Part shown: piece by piece, positions 22,000 through 33,825 of the stretch
How positions within the stretch are numbered: the first letter of the stretch is position 1
Layout of the letters: each line of letters opens with the position of its first letter
Assembly: GCA_900175165.2 (NCBI GenBank)
Contig: FWWN02000630.1
Span: forward strand, 3,157-51,001
Direction: 5' to 3'
Length of the DNA: 47,845 nt
Source: Rhizomucor pusillus
Taxonomy: Eukaryota > Mucoromycota > Mucoromycetes > Mucorales > Lichtheimiaceae
Notes under the pieces: model-generated
What the model was told of the DNA's origin: nothing
What the model saw: only the letters and a program-made list of their open reading frames with translations
The model's database searches: none
Position numbers and translations under genes: made by a program

Positions 22000-22860
22000 A
22001 TTCTAGCTAAGAAGAAGCAGCGAAAAGAAGAAAAAGAAGAAGAACAATAGTTCATTTATTGTTATAAAGTGTTAAGAAAAAATAAAAGGGTAGTTCCCAC
22101 CTACAGTGGCAACTACTTGGTAAATCCTCTCTGACGTGCCATCTTACAGCCGAATCAGTGCTCCGAGTTTTCCCTGCTGTATTGCTACCCTGGGGCAGTT
22201 CCTCGGTATTGAACAACCTCTCAACTCAAGCCTACGCTCAGGTTGGGATGTTGACACCAACCTCTGCAAGACACTATCTTCTACGAGGCAACCAAGCAGC
22301 CGTGGCTCCACTGCAAATGAGTTCATCCTCTTATAGACCGCCGCTCAGCTTACAGGAAGACGCTACACTCCCCGGTCGTTACTTTTTTATACACCCCGAA
22401 AATCGCTTATAAACCTGTTTATTTTGTGATTTCGTCAGCTTGTGGTAACTTTTCCGCAACTTGCCCTTATTTTACCATCATTCGATTCGTCTGGAGGAGA
22501 AGATTCGTTCTGTACATATAACATGGTGTTTTTAACGACAATTCAGTGGTGTTCCAGCCAAAGTTGCTCTATTTAGATAAGAAACGTTCGAGGAAATTGG
22601 ATACATCAATTCCTTACGTTCCTTAAGAGCATATTACCGATCTAGAGGAATCTATCAGGGCGATGTAACTGTCAAAATACCATGAAACGTAGCTGCCTTG
22701 GCAATTTCTCGTGGGGGGGGGGGCAGCACAGACGGCACCCAAATCGGGATTTTCATGCGACAGCCAATGGCTCTCACATTCTCTTTCCCTTCACTTGTGC
22801 CTAGCTTACACCTATCGCCCACTTTGACAGTACCGGTCGCTCATTCCCTAGCTCAACGGC
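22000..22860. promoter_or_regulatory. Divergent upstream region of MRM1 and WEE1
   Basis: 861 bases. It starts with a purine-rich (GAA/AAG) stretch near 22015-22048 next to MRM1. Overlapping frames at 22136-22412 are open on both strands but match nothing I know. A run of 11 G lies at 22713-22723, about 140 bases upstream of the WEE1 start. No RNA gene recognised. The length suits a regulated cell-cycle gene with a long 5' UTR. Confidence 0.4.
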
Positions 22861-25187
22861 ATGCTCTCGCCTCAATCACCGGCGTCTCCAGAACGCATTC
22901 CAGCAGGTCGATCCCTCAGAAAGGTGACTCAGCCGCTAAGTCGAGTGAATCACTCGACAGAAGCTCGGACCAGGGCTCAGCATCGGGATTCCGCAGCAGA
23001 GACAACAACAACTCTCGGGAAGAGAACAATGACTACCTCTCCATCGATCAGCTCTGAGAAGCGCATAAAAGGCTCGAATGATTCTGCAGGCAAGCGATTA
23101 TCGCCACAAAAAGCCGAGGTCCTGGAAGACGAAACGGCGAGTGCAAACGGACCCCGGCAAGCAAAGCAGCCGATGACAAACGGCCAGAATACATCTCAGA
23201 ACGGACCAGATGTGCCATCAGATGCCCCAGTAAAGGGACTGGGAAAGAGAAAAGCGAGCGACGTTTTCCCTGACGATAACGAAAAACGCAAACGGACATC
23301 AGTTGATTCTGAAGCCGAGATATCATCACCGCGAAACGCATTAGATGACAATTATACCCTACAGAATGATACCATTAATGATCAGGAGAACGAGTTACCA
23401 GAGAAGAATGTCGAACCGGATGCTAGCTTGCCACTGATTGAGAATCCTACCGATGTCGACAACCTTGAAGAACCAGCTACTGAAATGTCACCACTTGAAG
23501 GAGCCGGCAATTATGATCAGACACCTGATGCTACTGCCGATCTTGCTGTGTATGGATGGCCATGCAATGAGAACGACGATACCGTTCCTCCAAGCACAAC
23601 GCAGGTGGAAATGAGCAGCCCTTTTTCTTCAAGATATTCAAACTCGTACTTGACAGATAAACCAGCAAATCGCTCGATCTTAACCGACTTGCTGCAGAGT
23701 GCTGGACATGCTTCCCAGCGAAGCTATATTCCAGATCGGAAGAAGCTCTTCGAAGCTGTATTTGACGGAGATTGCGACGACGATGTCCTTGCACAGGCAG
23801 AAGAAGAGGAGCGTACGAGACAATCGACATCTCGACTGTATCACCACCACGATGCCATTGACGAGTTTTTCACTAACAGCAACATTGAAGATAACATTTC
23901 GACGGAGCGATTATCGTCCACGATTTCGCGCAAGGGCAAGGAGCGGTGGAATCCGCGTCCTCAGAACGTGCGGCCTGGGTATCTAACACCCTACCCAAGA
24001 TTTCTCACCGCAGAGTACTTTCAGAACAATGGACCCAGGAGCTGTCAAAGCGAGGAAGAAGTTCTTGAAACCCGAACGCCGTCCTACCCTATGATACCAC
24101 ATCTCGAACACAAGTATACAGTCACTGGATACATTGGATCAGGAGAATTTGCAGAAGTTCTCCAGGTGCTTGATCAAGAAACTAGCACGCTATTCGCTGT
24201 GAAAAGAACGAAAAAGACTTTCCGCAGCTACGAAGACCGCTGGCAGCAAATATTGGAGGTGGATCTGATGCGGTCGGTGTGCCACAGCAAACATTGCATA
24301 CAGTTGATCGATGCATGGGAGGAAGCTGGTCATCTTTACTTGCTCATGGAGCTTTGCAGCAGTGGAAGGTAAGAATATGACGATCACATAAATGATAACT
24401 CTGGACTCATATGTTTTTCTTTTTCTCAGTCTGAAGGATTATATCAGCAGGCACGAGGAGAAAATAGCTGAAGACATGATTTGGCATATACTTTACGAAA
24501 TCACCAAGGTAATTACATTGTTGGAGTTTTATTAACAATTTTCCAACTGGAAACGAATGCTAACATGTATATCTGACATTCCAGGGCCTCAAAGATATAC
24601 ACGATGCCAATATCCTGCACCTGGACTTGAAACCATCCAACATTTTACTGGATGAAAATGGATTCCTCAAGATTGGAGATTTTGGACATGCTGTGAGGGA
24701 GCCCGTGGTAGGTTGATTTTATTGATAAAATGACACAATTCGAGTATATTCACAATGTCTCTCGTTTAAGAACGAGCACTGGGTAAAAGGCGAAGGCGAT
24801 CGGCGGTACATGGCACCGGATCTGCTGCGTGATCAATACCATAAACCGGCAGATATCTTCAGGTAGGACGCGAAAGGCAAGCTACCATTGTGGCCCATTT
24901 TTTAATCCTTCCTTCTATGTAGCCTAGGATTGATTATTTTGGAGATGGCTACACTGATCGAGTTGCCAGACACTGGGGAGCGCTGGGAGCTTCTGCGTCT
25001 GGGAGATCTATCTGATTACGAGCAAGACTTGGAACATGTATCTTCTGACTTACGTGCTTTGGTACTACAGTTGCTCTCCTCTGATTCAAATGAGAGACCG
25101 ACCGTGGACGAGATTCTTGCGCATCCCCGTGTATGTCCGCGTTTGGAATCGGGAGAGGAAAAAGGTGCCCTTTTCGACTTTGTATAA
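22861..25187 (+). CDS. wee1: Wee1-family mitotic inhibitor kinase
   Basis: Phosphorylates the Cdk1 tyrosine to delay mitosis. ATG 22861 is preceded closely by an in-frame TAG. The first ~400 residues are disordered, with many Ser/Thr-Pro sites ([12 protein letters not shown]) and basic nuclear signals ([14 protein letters not shown]), typical of Wee1 regulatory tails. The kinase domain begins near [15 protein letters not shown] (glycine loop); then FAVKRTKK (catalytic Lys), [15 protein letters not shown] and the Wee1-type catalytic loop [17 protein letters not shown] (HLD, not HRD). DFGHAV and [20 protein letters not shown] follow, matching Wee1's EGD activation segment. The end has [13 protein letters not shown]. 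Introns follow residue about 502 and within the C-lobe. Stop TAA 25185-25187. Confidence 0.93.
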
Positions 25188-25272
25188 GAACCCAACAACA
25201 ACCATAGCTGCCCCCACCTTACCTTATGCTTGTACATTTTGCAATACCATTTTCTAAATTAAAAACACAGCG

Positions 25273-25422
25273 ATGCTAATCAAGACCAAGGAATTTGGTG
25301 TCATCGAGACAGAACTCTATCGACTTGTTCGGTCCTTTGCAAACCGGCATTACGCTGTATCTTCAACTCCGGCTGCAAGTTCAGTTGCAGCGACTTATCA
25401 GCACCGCTCTCACGTCAAGTGA
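25273..25422 (+). CDS. Candidate 49-aa ORF downstream of WEE1
   Basis: An ATG-started frame (MLIKTKEFGVIETELYRLV...) that stops with TGA at 25420-25422. It lies 86 bases after the WEE1 stop, so it may be part of the WEE1 3' UTR. No family recognised and no splice signals needed. The rest of 25188-25894 (707 bases) shows no other gene; its right part must hold the YOP1 promoter. Confidence 0.2.
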   Translation: MLIKTKEFGVIETELYRLVRSFANRHYAVSSTPAASSVAATYQHRSHVK

Positions 25423-25894
25423 ATGAAAACAAACGCTAGTCTTTGTAAACAATCAACAAATTTTCCTTGCTATTCCTGTTTCTTATTATGCTAGAATGTT
25501 TATTTACAGAGTCCTCGACGAAAAAACATCTATACACTATCACGCTATCCTGCAGCAAACGTAAAAGAATTATGCTACATCGTCTTCACAGTATGAAATT
25601 CTATATTTATCGATAAATGTAACTTCAAGCCTCGCAAACTCACCCGAAACTTGTTTCGAGTATCTCTCAAGATTGAGCTACTTGCCGTAACATAAAATGA
25701 TATTGGGCGGATGTTTGTATGCAAGATAGCTGAATCAAATGAAACTCACCTTGCTCTAAAGTTGAGGCTGTGTAACTTTACTTTTGGGCGACCTGACAAG
25801 CAGCAGCAGGACGGAGGTGGTGACGTTGCCAAAACGCGCGTTTCCCGCAACGACTCGACCTTTTTCTTCCCTTTATCTATTTCTTTTATTCGGG

Positions 25895-26585
25895 ATGACC
25901 ACTAACAACAGCTTGTACAGCGTCGAAGGCGTCCAAGCCAAGTTCAGAGAAGGCCTTTCCTCCCTCGACACCGAGCTCAGCAAGTACAAATACTGCAATG
26001 AGATTGAGCGCAGAACCGGCGTGCCCAAGAGCTACTTTGTCCTCGGTGCCAGCGCGCTTGTCTTCATCATGATCTTCTTTAACCTCGCTGGTCAACTCTT
26101 GACAAACGCCATCTCTTGGGTCTACCCAGGTACCGTATATATCTACAAATAGCAAGAAGAACGACGCGCACTTAACATAGCATTTCTCTGCAGCTTACGC
26201 GTCTTTCAAGGCTATCGAGTCACCCACCACTGCTGACGATAAGCAATGGTTGACATACTGGACCGTGATCGGTTTCGTACAGCTTATTGAATACTTTTCT
26301 GATATCCTTTTGTACTGGTTCCCCTTCTACTATCTCTTCAAGACGTTGTTTGTCCTTTACTTGGCATTGCCTCAGTTCCGGGTAAGTGGGACATGGCAGT
26401 ACAACGTTAAACCGGGAGCTTAGTAGTACTGAACCTTGTATAACTTCGTCTAGGGTGCCGAAGTGTTGTATTCCCGATTCTTGCGCCCCTACCTTCTCAA
26501 GGCTCAGTCTGATATTGACAAGGGCGCTGCAGACTTGCGCCAAAAGGTCAGCGACGTCGCATCCGAGTTCAGTAAGAAGGATTAA
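25895..26585 (+). CDS. YOP1: Yop1/REEP5-like ER membrane-shaping protein
   Basis: A TB2/DP1/HVA22 protein that curves tubular ER. Start [20 protein letters not shown] (ATG 25895). The protein is about 180 residues in three exons. The hallmark blocks are [20 protein letters not shown], then the first hairpin ([20 protein letters not shown]), [59 protein letters not shown] and [20 protein letters not shown]. The amphipathic helix after the second hairpin is present. Introns sit at the YP/AY junction and after LPQFRG. Codon use is biased toward C-ending codons, suggesting good expression. Stop TAA 26583-26585. Confidence 0.95.
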
Positions 26586-26625
26586 GAAAAGGCCTTTTTA
26601 TTTAATACAACTGCCTTGAGTAACA

Positions 26626-26631
26626 AATAAA
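26626..26631 (+). terminator. Polyadenylation signal of YOP1
   Basis: AATAAA 41 bases after the YOP1 stop codon. A canonical signal in a plausible place; the cleavage site itself is not visible. Confidence 0.5.
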
Positions 26632-26957
26632 ACGAAAAGTGATGTATTGTATATTGCTGTTCCCAAAGCGCTCTATTTTCACGTGCTGCGTCAAGATCTT
26701 TAAATGAATTATCGCCAAGTACACACGACTCCGCTTCAAAGAAAGAAAGAGGAGAGAGAGGAACATATACTGTTGAAAACCAATACATACACAAACAAAT
26801 AGCAACTGAGCTGGTTATTATGCAACTTTAATAAGTATGAAAAGAAGAACAAGAGTTAAAATTACTTCAATTTCGGTTTATTTACAAATAGATTTCGAAA
26901 TCTTGTGTCAATTATGCTGTAATTCCCTCACTGTCGATAATGGATGCATGGTAATTT

Positions 26958-27782
26958 TCAGTGATCCTTCTTTTTGCCTGATCCAGAAGGCCGGCCTCGC
27001 TTTTTCCGCTCAGCATCGACGCATTGCTCTGATTTGTTAAGTCGCTTGCAGCGTGCACACGGACGAGCAGAGTCGCATGCGACGTGCGATTGTTTGCAGC
27101 CAACACAAGCTTTGCGGACGTAGCATTGATCGCTTGCAGTTGGCGGGTTTTGACTCCCCATGTCTGGGTATAGGATGGGCTGCGCGGATACGGCGGTGCT
27201 TGTGCTAGACGGTGGATAAGCGTATTCAGACTTGTAGATAAATCCTGGGCTGCTTCCTAGCTGTGGAGGATGAGACTGTGAAAAATATTGCTGCTGCTGC
27301 TGCGTTTGCGTTTGAAGTTGTTGTTGCTGCTGGTGATGATGATGTTGGTGAGCGGGCACAGAGAGCATACCCGATGAAGCTGTCGTTGCTGGAGCGGCTG
27401 CTACTGTAATTGCTGCTACATCCATCACACCGCCGTTGGAGGGGGATACGCCGTCTGTCAGAAAATCTGCGGGCTGAGGTGGCATGTTCATAAAGGTCGG
27501 TGGAGGCTGGTACATAAAGTCAGACATGGCAGGATGCATAAATTGCTGCACTGCAAAGTCGTCCATGGTTGAATCTGGAGGAGGTGGTGCGTAGCTTCGG
27601 CTCCCATCGCTCTCTGCAAGCGACTCTTCAGACGGGAAGTTGCTACCAGCATAAATCGGTCCAAGCGCAGGATCGAGCGGTGTAGATGGCATCACATTAT
27701 TTAGATAGCTCTCGTCCATACTTGCAAGGAGACCCTCCCGGAGAAGTGTCTCGAGGTCGCTGTCGTACGTATACTCTTCCAT
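26958..27782 (-). CDS. Zn2Cys6 zinc-cluster factor with C-terminal DNA-binding domain and AT-hook
   Basis: A single-exon 274-residue protein (ATG 27782, stop 26958). The first 220 residues are disordered: an acidic start (MEEYTYDSDLETLLREG), Pro-rich stretches and a His/Gln-rich run (residues about 143-165) with poly-Q encoded by CAG/CAA. The C-terminus has KACVGCKQSHVACD followed by SARPCARC and a last Cys nine residues on: C-x2-C-x6-C-x5-C-x2-C-x8-C, an exact Zn2Cys6 spacing. This is followed by KKRGRPSGSGKK, an AT-hook-like RGRP with basic flanks. Zn2Cys6 domains usually lie near the N-terminus, and no fungal middle homology region follows here. The acidic N-terminus may be an activation domain. 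Targets are unknown. A long A/T tract lies in its 5' region. Confidence 0.82.
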   Translation of the reverse strand: MEEYTYDSDLETLLREGLLASMDESYLNNVMPSTPLDPALGPIYAGSNFPSEESLAESDGSRSYAPPPPDSTMDDFAVQQFMHPAMSDFMYQPPPTFMNMPPQPADFLTDGVSPSNGGVMDVAAITVAAAPATTASSGMLSVPAHQHHHHQQQQQLQTQTQQQQQYFSQSHPPQLGSSPGFIYKSEYAYPPSSTSTAVSAQPILYPDMGSQNPPTASDQCYVRKACVGCKQSHVACDSARPCARCKRLNKSEQCVDAERKKRGRPSGSGKKKDH

Positions 27783-28314
27783 GTTGGAAATTAAGTGGAA
27801 AAGGAAGAAGGAGCAACAAGTTGTGTATTTTGCCGAGTAAAATTACCAGCAAAAAGTTTGTGATCACTTTGCCTTCTTTTTTTTTCTTTTTTTTTTTTTT
27901 TACAAGGATATGACGATCGAGAGTTACAAACAGACAGACTGTTGCCTGAAACCGCATGATTTGACGTGTCTTTACGTTTTCAAGAAATGCTCGGAAAAAA
28001 TCTTAAGATCCCAAAACTGGGGCAATTCCCTCTGCCACGCCCTAACTCTGTTTGTGGGGAGCTCAGTGTTGAATTTATAGTTTGCTTGTTCTAAACCATG
28101 ATGTCGCAGTAATACCCTTTGCTGGAGTAACTATAACTAACCATGCGGTTTCCACGACGATTTTACATCTGAGTTTGATTGGATGACGTTGGGAACAAGA
28201 CTTACGCGTCGCCTGCAATCGGCCTCTGTCTTTAAGCACTCACTTTAGGCTCCAGCTTGATATCCGCGATCCTTACCACTTACACTATCCCAAGAAGAAT
28301 CAAAAGATTAAACA
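27783..28314. promoter_or_regulatory. Divergent promoter region (zinc-cluster factor / RPN10)
   Basis: 532 bases between divergent starts. A 27-base, almost pure T tract (27875-27901, poly-A on the minus strand) lies about 95 bases upstream of the zinc-cluster ATG. Such tracts exclude nucleosomes in fungi. No proteasome-type PACE element (GGTGGCAAA) was seen on reading. Confidence 0.5.
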
Positions 28315-29727
28315 ATGTCGTTGGAGGCGTCAATGATAGTGTAAGTGGTTTGACGATAGTACCTGATTCTCAACTGAATCTGACGTTTGCGGCTGCAGTA
28401 TCGATAACTCAGAGTGGATGCGGAATGGCGACTACACACCGACCCGTCTCGTAGCCCAAAACGAAGCTGTCAATCTCATTTTCTCGTCAAAAACACAGGC
28501 CAATCGAGAAAACACCGTCGGCCTCATGACGATGGCAGGAAAGAGCCCCGAAGTCTTGGTGACGCTGACGTCCGATGTGGGCAAGATCTTGACTGCACTG
28601 CACACTGTAAAGATTGGCAACAAGGCCAACTTTTTGACTGGAATACAAATCGCGCAGGTAAGGTCTGTTTCCCTTGACATGTTGACTCTTGCCTTGCTAA
28701 CGGTTTTTCGCGGACGAACAAAATAGCTTGCATTGAAACATCGACAGAACCGAAATCAGCGTCAGCGCATTATTGTCTTTGTAGGCAGTCCCGTTGAAGC
28801 AGATGAACGAACGCTTGTACGATTGGCAAAGAAGATGAAGAAGAATAACGTGGCAGTTGATATTATCAACTTTGGTGAAGAAGCAGAAAATACCGCAAAA
28901 TTGGAAGCATTCATAAACAACGTTAACAATGGCGATAACAGGTAGCACCGTGTTAGCATCTACAAAAGGATCACGTCACTGAATATGGCTTTTTAGTCAC
29001 ATTGTGACCATTCCTCCCGGCCCTCATATCCTTAGCGACATGCTTGTCTCATCACCCATCATATCCGGCGAAGAAGGAGCTCCTGCAGGTTTCAGCGGTG
29101 GTGACAATGACTTTGCATTCGGTGTTGATCCTAACGTCGATCCTGAACTTGCATTGGTAAGGATGATGGAATGGAAATCAAACAAGAGCTCTAGATATTA
29201 ACATCATGGGTAAGGCGTTACGAATTTCCTTGGAAGAAGAAAAGGCACGTCAGGAAGCTGAAGCCGCCAAGCAAGGTGGCGGTGCCAAATCTGAAGGAGA
29301 ACCATCATCTTCAGCGGCTGGCGGAAGCGAGAGCATGGCAGTCGATTCTTCAAAAGCCGATAAGCAGCAGGAGGATAACGCAGAAGATGCAGAGTTGCAG
29401 GCAGCACTTGCAATGTCCATGGAAGGTCACCATGCTCCTGTAAGCAAAATATATATGCAGTTTTTCCTCTTATAAGGTATCTTAGCTCATTTTTGCTAGG
29501 ACGAGGATGTAAACATGGACGATCTTGATGAACAGGAACAACTTCAACGTGCCTTGGAGATGTCTATGAACAATGAAAACAGCGACGAGGTGAACCAAGG
29601 AATGATGTCTGCTGTGTTGGGCTCTTTACCGGGTGTAGATGCAAACGACGAGCGCATTCAAAAGGCTCTAGAAGATTTACAGGAGAAGAAGGGCAAAGAA
29701 AAGAAAGATGACAAAGAGAATAAATAG
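28315..29727 (+). CDS. RPN10: 26S proteasome ubiquitin receptor Rpn10
   Basis: Lid-base hinge subunit that captures ubiquitin chains. Start MSLEASMIV, then a phase-2 intron to [20 protein letters not shown], the VWA domain start. [33 protein letters not shown] strands, [20 protein letters not shown] and [19 protein letters not shown] follow, all diagnostic. The C-terminal half carries three ubiquitin-interacting motifs: [16 protein letters not shown] (about residue 215), [15 protein letters not shown] and [15 protein letters not shown], each with the Ala-x-x-Ser core. A lysine-rich tail ends at TAG/TAA 29727. The exon after LAL skips an in-frame short intron (29159-29218). Complete; no missing elements. 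Confidence 0.95.
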
Positions 29728-30240
29728 GCTGCTAGTTTAACACTTTTGCTAGAAAAAGGCATCAGTGATATCATGTTTTTATGATTCTCCACGACAGAAA
29801 TGTTTCTTTTTTGCATTAACAGATAATATCACAGCATCTACAAAATCACTTGTCCACGCACATCACGAACGTTTAAAGACTCTTTATATGCGTGCTTGGA
29901 GGCATTTTTAGACAGCAAACTGATTATAAGAGATACTGAATACTTGGCGTCAGCTTCTATCATAAATTTCATGATTCAGCATAAATAATAGCCTTCTACA
30001 GTGGTATTCCTATCAATATCATTTAACTGACAGGTTGTTAATAACATCTAAAGGAATCCAGCCCGAGGTTCATCAGGCACTAACATATTTCCAAGAGATG
30101 TGCTACTAGCATTCACAATTCCCCAGGCCTGAGGACGAACCCATCTCGTTGAACTGCCGCATTCAGGATTAGTTACTTTTTCGGTTTTAAAGTGGAGGGA
30201 ACGAGAGACTCAGCATTGTGATACCGGCTTCGAAGGGAAC
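29728..30240. other. Intergenic region between tandem plus-strand genes
   Basis: 513 AT-rich bases: the RPN10 3' UTR and the promoter of the next gene. No ORF, RNA or repeat that I can support. Confidence 0.45.
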
Positions 30241-31272
30241 ATGACACACGGAAGAAATGAAGAGAAATTCACTGCAGCGTGCTGCATCATTGGAGACGAG
30301 ATTCTGAATGGCAAGACACAAGATTCCAACTCGCATTACCTTGGTAATAAGCAAAAGCGCCGTTCTGAACGCTTTTCAGCGACTTTAGCTTGCATATACC
30401 TGACTACTTTTTCCGTTTCTGCCATCCTTATACTGAGCAGCGCAGTTCCTGTTTGAAAGGGGCATAGAATTGCGACGAATTGAAGTTGTACCTGATGATA
30501 TGGAAGCAATATCCAATTCTGTCCGTTCACTTTCTGCACTGTATGATGTAGTGTTTACAAGCGGCGGCATTGGTAAATAGTTACAAATTCTGTATTACAA
30601 TGACCCTTATCCTTTGTTCGCGCATTTGTGTGGATACGAATACCCACTGACATCAACCTGAAAACCGAAATAGGCCTCACCCACGACGATATTTCTTACG
30701 CAGCTATCGCCAAAGCATACAATCTCGAGATGAAATTGGACCAAGAAACATTTCAGCACGTGCAAAACATGTTGCAAAAGAGAAAAGCCAAAGATGCCGT
30801 TGCTAAAAGATACGATCGACTCGCGACTTTTCCGCATCCTGCACGACTCTTACGACCTAGCCCGAGTTTCATGATACCCATTGTTATCGTCAATGATAAT
30901 ATTTACATACTGCCAGGCATTCCTCGTCTATTCCGGATGCTTCTGGATTCTCTGGATCCTCACCTAAGTGGATTAGTGAAAGCCAAGACAGGCAAAGATG
31001 CGACACCTTTCCACAGAGCAGAAGTCGCCACACGCCGAACTGAGGGGCAGATTTCAGCTTACTTATCCTCGCTCCAAGACCAGGTGCAAGCGCAACAGAT
31101 TAAAATCGGCAGCTATCCATTGTGGGGCAGCGAAGAAGGCGTTCGAGTTATTGTCAGCGTGACAGGAAAAAACTACGCTGCAGTGAAAGCGGTTGCTGGA
31201 CAAATCGCAGAAAATATTCATGGATGGGAGTACGTGCATTCATACTCGTCGACTTCCTCGTCAAAGCTTTAA
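30241..31272 (+). CDS. CinA/MoCF-type molybdopterin-binding-fold protein
   Basis: A stand-alone MoaB/CinA-like domain protein, similar to the N-terminal domain of human FAD synthase (FLAD1). Three exons. It starts MTHGRNEEKFTAACCIIGDE, where GDEILNGKTQDSNSHYL is the family's first motif. After intron 1, FLFERGIELRRIEVVPDDME and DVVFTSGGIG follow. After intron 2 (about 30573-30675), LTHDDISYAAIAKAYNLEM. The usual GGxGPTxDD loop reads GGIGLTHDD here, Leu for Pro. Later blocks are MIPIVIVNDNIYILPGIPRL (the PG loop), VATRRTEGQISAYL, IKIGSYPLWG and VRVIVSVTGK. About 280 residues; stop TAA 31270-31272. In bacteria this fold hydrolyses FAD or NMN-type pyrophosphates; the fungal activity is not established from sequence. 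Confidence 0.85.
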
Positions 31273-31608
31273 ATAAACTCCCGTGGAAACCTGCTTCCTT
31301 CTCTGGTCTATTGTGCTCAAAATACAGTACACTCAATAAGATTCTGCTGCGCAGATTATATCCATTCTCTTAAGTAACACGGCAAAGTATTCAAGTCATT
31401 ATAGCAGGCCCATGATATTATATTAGGATATTTATACTAAATTTGAATGCTTGCAGAGTTTTCATTTATGTGGGGATATATACTTGATAACTGTAAGTTC
31501 TTGACGAACAATGAGCATGCCGTGGGACGTTTTCTATGCGGCTTTTGAATGTTGTAGCCAATTAAAGTTTCTTGGCTACGTCCAATTTTTCCCGGATCGT
31601 GACTTCCA

Positions 31609-31621
31609 TTTTTTTTTTTTT
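31609..31621 (+). repeat. Poly-T tract upstream of CTP synthase
   Basis: 13 consecutive T about 65 bases upstream of the CTP synthase ATG. Poly(dA:dT) tracts are common in strong fungal promoters; role here inferred. The surrounding gap 31273-31686 otherwise shows nothing coding. Confidence 0.55.
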
Positions 31622-31686
31622 GCCAATAAATTGGTGGTGCAAATAAAACCGACCTCTTTCCCGTTCTTTTAAGGGCATTTTTTATT

Positions 31687-33547
<1,861 letters not shown>

Positions 33548-33825
33548 ATACACACGCATTGTAGTTTTTTCTTTCTTCCTTTCTCCCTTAGACTTCATCC
33601 TTTCTTAGTTGCACCACTTTTACTTTTGCATCTTCCCCCCATTTATAATATGCTGTTCATCCAAACATCAAAAGTATAAAACACTTCATGTTAGTACTTC
33701 CCCATTTTTTTAATCGATGCATATAATTGCAGAATGCTAAGCATGTAAAAGGAATGATTAAGACAGACAAGCAGATAGAAAAATTTTACAGGAAATAGGA
33801 TAGAGGAAAAAAAGTATTTACAAGT

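Noticed and set aside
22136..22412. Overlapping frames open on both strands between MRM1 and WEE1
   Set aside because: No domain, no splice continuity, mutual overlap; probably GC-richer noncoding DNA.
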